Assembly (NCBI GenBank): GCA_035236585.1
Contig: CP141132.1
Span: forward strand, 22,853,945 to 22,917,944
Length of the DNA: 64,000 bases
Source of the DNA: Warburgia ugandensis
Lineage: Eukaryota > Streptophyta > Magnoliopsida > Canellales > Canellaceae
Direction of reading: 5' to 3'
Shown here: in pieces, positions 36,653 through 49,365 of the stretch
Position numbering within the stretch: the first letter of the stretch is position 1
Layout of the letters: every line of letters starts with the position of its first letter
Translations under genes and position numbers: made by a program
The notes under the pieces: model-generated
What the model was told of the DNA's origin: nothing
Seen by the model: only the letters and a program-made list of their open reading frames with translations
The model's database searches: none

Positions 36653-37937
36653 TGATAACTAGTCAATTTTGCATAAAAAGTACCCAATAAGTGGTATATG
36701 TGTCATAGATTATAAGGCATTATTCTAGAAATGTTTCAAAATTCATGACACATGCATTTATGAACTAATAATCCAAAATTTTGACATTTTTTCGATGCAA
36801 AAGCTAATCCAGGTTAAGTATGTGATTTATCATAATATTTTAAATATTAAATAGTATTTTTAATCTTTTGTAGGTGTTAAAGAATAATCCAATGGTCCAA
36901 ATTGCTTTAGATAATAACCAATGATCTTGTTACACCAAAGAACCAAGACTTGTTTTCTATCATTTCAAAGTTCAATTAAGGGTTAGGATCACTTCAAAGC
37001 AAGCAATTGAGCTCCAAAAATATTTGGTATAACTCAAGGTGACTAAAAATAATAGATGGGACTATGCAAAGTCCATGCAAAAGGTTGCATAATTTCACCA
37101 TCCTTGCATGTAATATTCAAGCCACACAAGGCACCTAAGCCACATGAGTTATAATGAAGCCATGAAATATTGGCTAGGAGAAGTCAAGACAAGCAATTTA
37201 TGGAGCAATATAAGCAATCTGCATAAAAGCAACATGGATCCACACTTTTTGAAGAAGAACATGAATTTTCCAACTGCAAAATTGTGTTCTATAGACAAAA
37301 AATAGGGAAAAAAAATGTTTATAAAAAAGGATAGGCTGCTTGATAGGTGGACCAATTAAAGAGAAGAGCTCACTCTCTATTCCTTATTTTCTCTCTCCTT
37401 CTTTCCCTCCATCGTGCAACAATTAAAAAGAAAAAACACGGACAATTTTGCGCAATTTCTACTTTCCTAATCTCTCTTCTCCACTCTATCCATCTTTTCT
37501 CAACCTTATCTCTTCTTTCCTTTCTTCATTAGGATAAAAATTAGCAAGAGATATCACTTTATATATGGTGAAACTCATATAGAAGAGGGATTTTTTAATA
37601 TAATTTCACTTTAATTTTAATATATTAGGTTTTCTTTTAGGGTATTTTGCTATAGTTCTACTACATCAAAGGCCATCAATCTCTTGTAATGACAGCTAAG
37701 AGAAAGTAGCCTTTGGATCCTTTTATTCCAAGCAATCAAGACAGGGTTAGTGGTTATATTATTCTTTGCTTTTCTTTAGTGCTAGCTTTAGATTTTTCCT
37801 TGTTCTTTTCCAATATCATCATGCCTCAAGTTGTATTTTCTAGGACATCATAGCCTAGGATTTACATCCACCATCATCCATGATTACATATCTTTGTTTT
37901 AGCCTTTATGATTCGTTTCCCATCTCTTCTTTTTCTC

Positions 37938-40900
37938 TATGACATCCCAGGTTATACAGATCATGTAAACACAAGTTTTTCAAAAGTCGAGATTCATGAT
38001 TGAAATTTTCATTTTTAAAATGGACTAACAACAATTATTTCAAATGAAAAGTACTCATTTCAAAATCTCAAGACTCATACAACCTCCAAAATCACAAATT
38101 TAATAGTGAAATAATCTTTCCATTTCTACCAAAAATTTGATAAAGTCTTTACTATATTTTTGGACCAACGCATGTGTTTGGGAGACTTGGTTTCCATAAC
38201 CATCCATCCACTATATTTTTGTATTTAGATAAAATATTATACATCAATGGTAATAGTAAAGTATAAATAAAAAAAATAATGACACTGTTTAGGGTTTGTC
38301 CATACATAGCCATCACATCCAACAAGATACTATCATACATTTAACCAAAGTATAATCCATAGACATGCATATGCAGTCCATCTAAAATAATCAATAGTGA
38401 GGTTTAACAAACCTCATACATCAATGAGATCTCCTCTGTAATCTAATGGGAGCTACCTGTGCCTTAGCTGCTTTTGGTATATTTAAATTTTATATTGTCT
38501 CTCTCAATATTTGAGGCACTGCAAATGCCACAATGTCTTAGAAAGCTATGCTTGTCTAGGTGACAACAACAACAATAATAATAGTAAAACATAAATATTT
38601 AACATAATGTGAACACTCAAGTATCGATTCTCAGGGCATGTGATAATATCTTTCTCATAGAAATAGTTTTGACAAGATCTCAATATTGAGAATAAATAGT
38701 GATAAAGTAGAGCACAAATAACATGCTAAACCAACCAAATCAACAGCAATAGTCATGGCATCTAGCTCACAAAACTGTTGAAAACAAAGCAATGCATCTA
38801 CACCACCCCTGTGTTTCTAAAACATGTTGAGTATACATGGCCTCTCAGGCTCGTCAAAATGCCAATATCAAATTGATGCAATTCATGCCACCTACATGTT
38901 TGAAAATATGCTAGATCAACTAAGGTTCTAAGGTTCATAAATACACCAAAAGCATGTAGGATTAGAGCATAAAAAGCTTCAAGAATATATCAATGAATAT
39001 GCATCTCTTCAGTAAGGGAACCCTCACACAGGTCTCAAGAGTGCCCCCTTACACTCTTATCTCTAGTCATGAGTACTCATACCACTTCTCCATGCATCGT
39101 CACGCTGTGGGCATATAGTGATCTATCCATCATGGTGCACTCATCGTGTTACATGAAAACATAGAATAACCATATGAATTGCTATGCTACAGCGGTAACC
39201 AACTCCCTAATCTACCAATTGCTGCTCCTTATCGACACCATAATGGGGGGACTAACTATCCATCATGCATAGAGGCAGTAGGGGGAGAGATCAGACTTGT
39301 AATGTGGAGTACCCATGATACCACTCCTTAAGAAGTTTACCCAACTATGAGACAGGTGTCTATCACCTCTCAAAGTCAGAGGGCGAGTGGCTGGCCCAAA
39401 GCCCTTCTAGCATAGCATCCACTGGGTAAAAACACCCATCAAAATTTGCAAAATCATAGAACATCTCATGATAGATAAAATGGATATAAAAATCTCTAAT
39501 GAAATAATGAAAACCAGAAGTACTTATGGCTCACCATCCCAAGGAATTGCCCCTCATCCTGGGGTTAACCTCTCAAGGACCAGCCACTAAGTTTCCAAAT
39601 GACAATTAGGAGCGCTTGTGGATCGCTGTCCCAAGGCACTACCTCTCATCTTGGGGTTAGCTTCTCAGAAGTCCAAATGCCTCAATATGATATAGCAAAT
39701 AAAAGTACCATTTAATGACTCCACAGATCATGGAATTGTACCAAAATCATGTACTTTCATGATTACATATAAAATATGACTCTATTGGGCAAGTCATGCA
39801 TTTGTGGAACAATGATAATCAATGCAATCATGTACATTGCATCAGTCATAAATAAGATAGATATCTAAATAAGAGTCATGGTACAATAATATATGCATGG
39901 AATTCATTCATAAACACTGAGTTGATGTAATGAAAATTTGTAATTTCAAAATAGAAACATTCCCTTTATTTATTGTCATCACCTACCTCAAACGAAGAAC
40001 TACATGTCTTTACCTCATAAGTTAGCATGGAACTCCACTTTGGGATTGATCCACATCAATTCTTCTATGTGGATACACATCACTTCTAGGTCTAATTCAA
40101 AATCCAAGTTATTCATCTAAGATTCTTAGTTGTAAAATAAAGATTATAATTCCAAATCTAAATTATCTTTCAACACAATCCAAGGGAACACAGCCTTGAG
40201 ATCTTAAGTTGGGCCCACCCTAGCTGGTTGATAATCCAGGTCATACTAAACTGGGCCCATCAATAGCTATCATATTTATTCTTAATTTTATTATAACATA
40301 TTCTAGAGTTATTATGCACATATTAGGTTAATTTCAGATGATCCATCATTAATCTACAAATCAAGCACGTTTATAGACAAATCATACTTAATTTTTAACC
40401 AATTATAAAAAAATCAATGAAAATAAATTGCTAGGATGATAATCCTACCTAATGTAGTTAGTATGAGTGATATCTAGCTATTTGTGTTGCCAGGTCATAA
40501 ACAAATCATCTCTTGAATGCCCGTTCTAGACTATTTATAATGATTTGGCCACAATACTCTTCCTGACCATCCTAGATCATAGAATATATTAGTAAATCCA
40601 ATTAAACAATCTCAATGAATCAATTGAATGTTGTGAACCATCGAGTTTGGTCCAATATACTTGTATCCTTGGTTGATCTCAATCGTTGATCAAGATCGGT
40701 CAATTGCCTCAACCATGCTCTAGATCAAAGATCTTTGCTATAGATCTTGATCTACACATGATAAGGATTAGAATGAATGGTTTAGATCATGATGGATGGT
40801 CAAATCAATCACAGATCCGGTGATTTGATGTCCAATCAAGGGTCTAATCATGATTAATGGTTGGATCTTCCCTGATCAAAGAACAAAATACTAGTTTTTG

Positions 40901-42031
40901 TCCCTCGCATTATGAGAATTATGATGGCTTTCTTAGATATCTAAGATTCCTCCTAGATTTTCTAGTAGAAAGGTCAAAGCCTATGAGGTAGTGGTACCCA
41001 CTATGCCAACTCATCAGGAGAGGGAGCGAGAAAGAGTGTGTAACATTGGGAAGGGTGATGGTGAAAAAAAGGGGGGGGAGGGGGGAAACAAGGGTTTTTG
41101 GGATGTTAAAAAGAGGGAAAAGAGACATGGGGATGGGGAGCAAAGGGGATGACAATGGCTATCGGTTCAGTTACTACCTGAGACCAAATGGGGAATAAGG
41201 GAAAGGTAGAGGGATGAATAGGGAAGGCTTTGGTGGTGGTTCCTGAAGTGTCATTGGGAAGGGAAGATGGGGTGTTGGCACTAAAGAAGGGTAAACAAGG
41301 GAGGAAAAGGTGTTTGTGATACCGACCAGTGCGTATAGGCCTGTCGGGCCAACTGCACTAAAGGGATAACCTAATTGGGGGGGAGGGCGAGGAGGAGAGA
41401 TTGTAGAAGGTTTCCAGCGATGTCGTTGGAGGGGAAACCAGGTGTGCCTGTGCCAGAGGGGTGTAAGGGATTTGTGCATGCCAGTGATAGAGAAAAATCT
41501 GGGCAGAGGCGACTATGTCAGTGCCTACTTAGGTGGTCAGATCGGACATCGATGGAGGAGATAGGAAGCTATGCCAGTGTCATGCAGTTGCTTCGATGGG
41601 CAAGTGAGCTAGAGAAAATAGGAGATCATGGAGTGGAGGTTTTGGGTTGTTAGATTTCCCTCCTCTACCCAACCCCCTTTCTATGTCTTAAGTCACCATT
41701 GAACCAAGGATTGGACAACACTTGGCGACTCAGCTGTCGCCTCACACGTCAAACAGTTGGGGGATGTCAATATTAATTTTGACCCTCCTTAAATTAGTAA
41801 AATCTTGATTTTTTTTTTCTCACTATGATGTTTGTTTCACACAAAATTTCTGTCGTTCAAAATGTCTCGATGTATGTATTTTATTTTTGATAGTTTCAAG
41901 TTCAAAATTTAAGTTTTCAAAGGGGTCACTTTCATGGAACTCAATTTTCATAGAATTAAATTCTTAATTTTTATTCTAATTAAAATATAATATAATTACA
42001 CAAAAATAAGACAAAATTGAGGGTTGTTGCA
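37938..42031 (-). mobile_element. 3' LTR of element 2
   Basis: 4.1 kb. On minus it starts TGCAACAACCCTC after a purine tract and ends AACCTGGGATGTCATA, where the terminal CACA has become CATA. It matches 46892-50372 but holds about 0.47 kb (roughly 38120-38575) missing from that copy. Confidence 0.87.
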
Positions 42032-42048
42032 TTCTTCCCTCTTATAGG
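42032..42048 (-). other. Polypurine tract of element 2
   Basis: Minus strand CCTATAAGAGGGAAGAA immediately before the 3' LTR. Upstream GAATTTCGAGGACAAAAATC is the typical end of chromovirus pol. Confidence 0.75.
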
Positions 42049-42359
42049 ATTTTTGTCCTCGAAATTCTTTTCATATTATCTTCCAAACAATTCTAGAAAC
42101 ATCCTCATCACGTAAAGTGGACTAATCATGCCAATCGTCCCCAATGAAAATGGTTCATAAGGTAAGCAAATCCATAGCAAGTCAAATCAGAATATGTCCT
42201 AAATATGTGTGACACCACTAACATATTAGAACACTCCAAGGATTAAATTCATCTATGTACAACATTAGTATAGATAAAATAGCCATATATTCATATGAAG
42301 GAATAACCATACATTAGTATGCATAAATTAGTAATGAAGTGATTAAATATTAAATCACT

Positions 42360-42620
42360 TCTCGCAATAGGCAATTTTATATCAATTAGAATTTGAGCAT
42401 CTCAACTCACCAATAGGCAACACACTATGCTAATTAAAATCAGAGCATATCAACTCACCAATAGGAAAATCTATGCTAATTAAGATTAGAGCATATCAGC
42501 CCACCAACAGGCAAATCTATGCCAATCAAAATTAGAGCATATCAGCTCACCAATAGGCAAATATATGCCAATTGAACTCAAAGCATATCAACTTACTAAT
42601 AGGCAAATCTAGGCAAATCA
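42360..42620 (-). repeat. 46-47-bp tandem array in element 2
   Basis: About five imperfect units, on plus reading AGAGCATATCAACTCACC-AATAGGCAAA-TATGCTAATTA. They are the reverse complement of the element 1 array at 33301-33710 and sit in the same relative place before the 3' LTR. Confidence 0.85.
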
Positions 42621-42829
42621 CAATCAATCTCTTACAATGGTAATCCTGAAAGCTTCTCAGGAAAGACTATGAACTTTCACATGTCATTTATGTTCTCAAT
42701 TTGTGGCCATCACTATCCTTCGCTATTACAGAAACAATGAGTACTCAGCACTCTTTGGAAAAATACTACACTACCTTCATGGCAGACATAACACAAACCT
42801 TAGTGATGCTCTTCTTATACAGGAACAAG

Positions 42830-43150
42830 GTCCCCGACTATGCATGTATACTAAAAGTAACCTTCTTCTTATGACAATCAATTGTTACCCAGTAAATAGC
42901 CAGCCAATCCATCCCTAAGATGACATCATAATCAATCACATTAAGTAGGATGAGATCAGCATCCATCCCCTCACTCACCATCTCCAATTGTACCCCTTGA
43001 GGGTATTTACCAGCCTCAAATAGCTCTCCCACTAGCATAACATCCAGCCCCCAAAGGCTAACACACATATAAACATATCCAAATAAGATGCCAAAACACA
43101 TGAAACAGGAGAATAAGTAGATCTTACATCAAAAGAATTTAAGCATTCCT
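42830..43150 (-). pseudogene. Retropepsin-like protease (element 2)
   Basis: An 87-codon open frame (42838-43101) covers most of the fold and contains ADLILLNVIDYDVILGMDW and TIDCHKKKVTF, the hallmark of plant Ty3 proteases, which cut Gag-Pol into its parts. Upstream, the active-site region reads as D-V-R-S-T-Y-S at 43110-43130, where the family has D-[ST]-G-A-[TS]-H-S, so the catalytic aspartate remains but its Ser/Thr and Gly are lost. The start methionine of the open frame is internal to the original polyprotein. The tandem array follows within about 250 bp, with no reverse transcriptase. Confidence 0.82.
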
Positions 43151-43291
43151 ATTAGCAATTAGCAAGGTACATTCCACCACCTAATTTGAGGCTTGTAATT
43201 GCCTCAAAGTAATGGCAGAAACTAATCACTACCTATATGGGGTCATCTCTGGCTTGCCCCCAACATCAGCCTGTATGACTTTCTATCCTCT

Positions 43292-43336
43292 GGGGTAATC
43301 TCTAAGGAAATGCCCCAACTCTCCATGGCCAAAGCA
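43292..43336 (-). pseudogene. Gag zinc knuckle remnant (element 2)
   Basis: Minus-strand CFGHGELGHFLRDYP aligns with the CCHC knuckle C-x2-C-x4-H-x4-C. The first cysteine and the histidine remain, the second cysteine is histidine and the last is tyrosine. A stretch of repeated CAA/GCA-like codons precedes it. Confidence 0.7.
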
Positions 43337-43549
43337 TTTATAGGATTGCCGTTGCAATAGCAGCTGCTGATGCTATTGCCATTGCTATGATGGTCCATTA
43401 GGTTTAGGACATGACTATCTAGAATGTCTACCCTTGTAAGTAATACACCTCCTATTCACATTCCTATTTGGCCTACTTCAAATGCCACTAACTTAGTGAC
43501 CTTTGCAATCACATTGATAAAAAGTGTCTCTTGCCCTTATAGGGTTTAC

Positions 43550-43804
43550 TTAGACTATCCTTGTCCAAATCCCTACAAGTGTCCTAGTCTTGGGAAAATC
43601 CCTCTCTAACATAGAGGCCATGACTACTGCCTCTGCCATCAAAGTGGAATGTACTATAATCACCCAGTTCCTCAATCTAGGTGTCAACCTATCAACAAAT
43701 CTGTCTATAGCCTCCTTAACTGTGGGGAGGGCATTAGAAGCAAACCTCCTTAGCAATGTAAATTGGTTCAAATATTGGTGAAAGGTCCAATCCCTTTGCT
43801 CCAA
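43550..43804 (-). pseudogene. Gag capsid fragment (element 2)
   Basis: An 84-codon frame contains HQYLNQFTLLRRFA, then P-T-V-K-E-A-I-D-R-F-V-D-R-L, then R-L-R-N-W-V, matching the end of the Retrotrans_gag domain in Ty3 elements (V-x-x-Y-x-x-x-F-x-x-L-x-R-[FY]-A, then F-x-x-G-L). Gag forms the particle that packages the element's RNA. The N-terminal half is shredded by stops. Confidence 0.75.
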
Positions 43805-44717
43805 AGTAGGTGATTCTTATTGTATCATAGTTTCTCATAAGGCAAAAACACTGATCATCATAGGCTTTCCTAAGGGCCTCACAGGTAAAGTCTCAATAAT
43901 GGAGAAATGCGTACTCTCAAATGACTACCATTAGAATCCTTATAAATACATATTCAAATGTCCTCATCTCATCATTAAATTTTGCTCAACTGATGGCTTA
44001 TTTCATTATATCATTTATCAAGAATCTCTTACAACTCTAGGAAACTCACTTAAATAAAATTTATATTTCAAAATTAATCCCTCCTTTTTCATTGAAAAAA
44101 TTGAATTTTCACCACCTTCACTATTCAATGTTGATCAATTATAGTTATTTTCATGATACCTCATTCACTTCATCTATTTTTCTCTCTACTTGATTCACAA
44201 CATATGGTAGACACTTCTGGTCTAAGTCAAATAAACAATATTATCATTTACTCCTATATAGTGTAACATCCAAATCAACCTTCCCACAATTCTTTCCAAT
44301 AACTTCAGAAATCATCTAAATTTATTCACTTAGTTTTTGCATTTCTCTTTAAGTTCCTACTCATCTAATGAACATAATCATCATTCCATACTATTCTTAT
44401 AAAATAGTTATTATATAATTTAGGTGTTATATGCCTCCAACTCATGACTAGAACTTTAAGAATAATTAATAAGCATTTGCTTCTCACTAATGACTAGCTA
44501 TCAGTATTTATATGTATACAAGAACACATTAGTTTTCATCTCATAGATAAGATAATTCATCCATAGAAACATTAGAATCTTATTACATCAAAGTGTCAAT
44601 GATTTTCACCATAGAAAAATTTTATTCATCGAATAAATCAACTACAAGTTTGGCTAATACTATAATTCTTTGAACTGCCCCAAGTTCTCTTTGATTATGA
44701 TTATTTCTTAATCCTTC

Positions 44718-44719
<2 letters not shown>

Positions 44720-44758
<39 letters not shown>
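44720..44758. repeat. (ATT)n microsatellite
   Basis: About thirteen uninterrupted ATT trinucleotides in the leader of element 2. Confidence 0.92.
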
Positions 44759-45055
44759 CATACCATTGTTGTACAATAGTTCTTATAATTTTTCAAAGGT
44801 TTATACACACCATCCAAGTTAGAACTTGAACTCTTAGAAAGTTGTCCATGTGAATAGATCTTCTATCATATAACAAGGTTCTCACCAGAGATAACAATTT
44901 ATACTCCTTATTCTGATTCTTTACTCTAAGAATTATACCCTTTCCATGAAAATGCACTTCCTCATCTCATACAAGGATTAAAGTCTCATCTTCTCTAAAA
45001 TTTTTTTTTTTCCAATATTCATGGCAGCATCTATTTTAAAATCATCAACATCTCC

Positions 45056-46793
45056 ATATGATAGATGAGGATCATGAAAAGGTGAGAAAGATGTATTTAA
45101 ACTTGAAAAAATAAGAGAACATAAGGGTAAGGGCTTAAATCATGTTAAGTGCATTAGAAGTGATGATCAAAGGGTATTAGTCAATGATGATGAGATCAAA
45201 CAAAGGTGGGAAAGTTACTTTCAAAAATTGCTAAATGACAATTACCCTAAGAAAATGAGGATTGAAAGTACTATAAACCTAAATAAGATTGGATGTTATG
45301 GATATGACCATAGGATTAAAATACTTAAAGTGAAAGAGGCCACGAAAAGGATGAAATTAGGAAAGGCCATGGGGACTGATAGTATACCAATAGAGGTTTG
45401 GAAGCATATAGGAGATATGGAGTAGCTTGGTTGACAAAGTTATTTAATAAGATTATAAAATCAAAGAAAATGTTGAATGAATGTAGGAAGAGCTCTATTG
45501 TACCAATTTATAAGAATAAAAGAGATATAAAAGTTGTACTAATTAACGGGGGATCAAACTTATGAGCCACACTATGAAACTTTTTGAAAGAGTGATTGAG
45601 AGGAGTCTATGGCATGAGACAAGTGTATTGGAGATGTAGTCTGGTTTCATGCTTGGGAGGTCTACCATGGAAGCTATTTTCTTACTAAGATAATTAATAG
45701 AGAAATATAGGAAGAGGAGGAAGGATCTCCAAATAGTCATTATTGACTTAGAGAAAGCTTATGATAGGGTCCCCAAAGAGTTAATATGGAGGGTGTTGGG
45801 CAAGAAAGAGATTTGGTGGAGGTATATAGATATAATTAAAGATATATATGAGGGAGCACTAACACATATTAAGATCACTAGTGGAGAACCATTGATTTTC
45901 CTATCACTATAGGGTTGCATCAAGGATTGGCATTGAACCCATAATTTTCTCATTAGTTATGGACAAGTTAACAAGACATCTACAAGAGGAGATTCCATGG
46001 TGCATTCCATTTACAGATGATATAGTTTTAATTGATGAGATAAGGGTGGACATAAATACAAAGCTAGAGTTATGGATAGAAGCATTAAAACCTTAAGGAT
46101 TTAAAATTGACTAAATTAAGACAGAGTATATGGAATGCATTTTAGTAAGGAGAGGAGCACAAGTGAAGCACCTATAAAGATCAATAACCAAGAAGTTTTC
46201 ATAAAAGAACTTTTTGGTACTTAGAATCGATGATTCATTAGAGTGGAGAGATTGAGAGGGAGGTTGCCTAGAGAATCCAAGCGGGGTCAAACAAATGGAG
46301 ATGCACATTTGGAGTTTTGTGTGATCGGTGGGTGCCATTCAAACTAAAATGAAAATTCCACAGGATGGTTATAAAGCTGGCCATGCTTTATGGATCAGTG
46401 TGTTGGGTAGTTAATGAACATCTTACTAATAGGATAAGCATAACATAATGAGGGTGATGAGATGGATGAGTGGCAAGATAAGAAAGGATAGAAATAGAAA
46501 TGATAACATTAGAGGAAACTCAGGATTAGCACCAATAGGTAACAAGATGAGGGAGATTAGACTTAGATGGTTTGGACATGTCCAATGAAGACTGAAAATG
46601 ACATCGGTTAGAGTGAGGCAATGCAAGTCGAAGGTTCAAATAGGGCAAGGGAAAGGCCCAAAAGAATGTGGATAGAAGTGTTGAGAAAAGATTTAAAAAC
46701 TTTAGGACTAAATGAAACCATAATACTTAATAGAGAGGAATAAGATTCATGTATCCAACCTATAATAGAGATAAGGTCTTGATGATGACGATG
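45056..46793 (+). pseudogene. RTE-type non-LTR retrotransposon, 5'-truncated, inside element 2
   Basis: Plus-strand translation shows RTE reverse transcriptase motifs in order. These are RVLVNDDEIKQRWESYF, KEATKRMKLGKAMGTDSIP (45330-45390), MSHTMKLFERVIER (about 45560), IIDLEKAYDRVPKELIWRVL (about 45740), then PFTDDIVLIDE (about 46008-46040), where the family has F-A-D-D. A C-terminal R-L-R-W-F-G-H-V-x-R-R-like block (near 46560) follows. Several stops and shifts interrupt it. The 3' end runs into TTGATGATGACGATGA, the simple-repeat tail typical of RTE. The 5' end, including the endonuclease, is missing, as is usual after incomplete reverse transcription. Element 2 sequence resumes on both sides, matched by element 1's leader. 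Confidence 0.87.
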
Positions 46794-46876
46794 AACATTC
46801 CCTAGGTAATCAACTTGCTCAATGGATTGTCTGAAACTTTTAGACTTGTTGGAGTGATTGTGATGGAGCAGACTAA

Positions 46877-46891
46877 GGTCTGATAACAAAT
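46877..46891 (-). other. Primer-binding site of element 2 (degenerate tRNA-Met)
   Basis: Minus strand ATTTGTTATCAGACC follows the LTR end AGTGTCACA. Compared with TTTGGTATCAGAGCC it has lost three bases of identity. Confidence 0.75.
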
Positions 46892-49293
46892 TGTGACACT
46901 CAAGGTTTTACACATCATATAAACATGATTTTTTTCAAAAGTGGATCCCTGATTGAAATTTTCATTTTTAAAATAGAATAAAAACAACATTTCAAATGAA
47001 AAACACTCATTTCAAAATCTTAGGAATCATACAACCCATAAAATCACAGATTTAATGATTAAATGATCTCCCCATTTTTAACAAAAAATGGGGAATAATA
47101 ATAATATATCACAAATATTTAACATAACTTGAATGATCAAATACTGATTCTCAGGGAATGTGATAATATCTTTCTCATAGAAATAGTTCTAATATGATCT
47201 CAATACTAAGAATAAATAGTGATAAAGTAGAGCACAAATAAGAAGATGCTAAACCTACAAAATAAATGCAAATAGCCAAGGCATCTAGCTCATAAAACTG
47301 CTAAAAATAAGGCAATGCATCCATGTCATCACGTGTTCTAAAACAGACTGAGTATATAGAGCTTCTCAGGCTCGTCAATATGATAATATTAAATCGATGC
47401 AACTCATACCTCCTGCATGTTTGAAAATGTGCAAGATCAATTGATCTTCTGAGTTCATAAATATGCTAAAACCATGTAGGAGCAGAGCATAAAAAGCTTG
47501 AAGAATATATCAATGAATATGCATGTCTTCAACAAGGGCACCTTCAAACACAGGTCTCAAGAGTGTCCCATACACTTGTATCTCTAATAATTAATACTTA
47601 TACCACTCCTCCATGCATCGTCATGCTGTGGGCATATAGGGATTTATCAATCTTGGTGAGCTCACAGTGCTACATGAAAACGTAGAATAGCCATGCTGTA
47701 GTGATAAACAACTCCCTGGTCTACCAACGACTACTCCCCGATGATATTAGAATGGGAGACTAAGTGTCCGTTGCACAAGGGAGGGATCAGACTAGTAGTG
47801 TGGACTACCCATGATACCACTCCTTGTGAAGTTTTCCCATCTATGGGATGAGTGTCTATCATCTCTCAAAGTCAGAGGGTGAGTGGCCATCTCAAAATTG
47901 TGTCCACCGACACAAACACCTATCGCACAACATCTCATGATCAATAAAATGGATATAAAATTCTTTGATAAAATAATAAAAGCCAGAAGCACTTGGCACT
48001 GCCCCTCATCCTGGGGTTAGCCTCTCAATGACCAACCACCAAGTCTCCAAATGAAAATCAGGAGCACTTGTGGCTTGCCATCCCAATGCACTACCCCTCA
48101 TCTTGGGGTTAGCCTCTCAAGGACCAGTCACCAAGCCTCCACTACCAAGTCCAAGGTAAAATAAGTAAGAAAACAAGGCATCTACATGCCTTAATATGCA
48201 ACAGTAAATGACATTACCATTTAATGACTTCACAGGTTATGAAATTGTATCTAAATCATGAACTTTCACTATCACTTATAAAAAATAACTCATCATGGTC
48301 AAATCATACATCCATTGAACAATGATCATTAGTGCAATTATGTACATATGCATCAGTCACAATTAAGATAGATATCTTAATAAAAATCACTGTGTAATAA
48401 TATATGCACAGAATTCATTCATAAACATTGAGGTGATCTGATGAAAATATGTAATTTCAAAATAGAAACATGCCCATTATTTATGTCATCATCTACCTCA
48501 GATGAAGAACTACTCATCTGCACCTTACAAGTCACCATGAAACTCCACTCTGGGATTGGTTCACATCAATCTCACTACTCGGATACATATCACATCCATC
48601 TCTAATTCAAAATCCAAGTTATTTATCTAAGTTGAATTCTTAATTGTAAAATAAAGATTATAATTCTTGATCTGAATTATCTTTTAACACAATCCAAGGA
48701 TTCATAGCCTTGGGAGCTCAAGTTGGGCCTACCTAGGTTGGCTGATATTCTAGGTCATGTTGAACCGAGCGCACCAATAACTGTCAGCTCATTTCTTAAT
48801 TATATTATAATATATTTCAAAGTTATTGTACTCATAACATGTTAATTTTAGATGATCCATCATTAGTCTACAAATTGAGCATGTTCATATGCAAATCATA
48901 CTCAAATTTTAACCAATTGCCAATAAATCAATGAAAGTGAATGGTTAGAATGATAATTCTACCTTGTGTGGGTTAATCCAAGTGATATCTGGCTATTTGT
49001 GTCTTCGGATCATTATTCGATCTTCTCCAATCTAGATTATCCATAATGATCTGGCCATAATGCTCCACCTGATCATCCCAGATCATAGAATATATTGGTA
49101 AATTTGATTAAACAACCTCAATGAATCAATTGAACAATGTGGATCGTTAAATTTGATCCAAAATGCTAGGTTTTGTTCCTCACATTGCAAGGATCATAAT
49201 GGCTATCTTGGATATCTAGGATCCCTCCTAGATTTTCCATTAGAAACTATCAAAGCCTAAGGGGGTAATGAGGCCCACCATGCCAACTCATCA

Positions 49294-49365
<72 letters not shown>

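Noticed and set aside
41375-41653. 92-codon frame on plus and a related one at 49815-50069
   Set aside because: Both lie at the same place in the two LTRs of element 2, antisense to the element, and they differ by indels. This is LTR leader sequence, not a gene.
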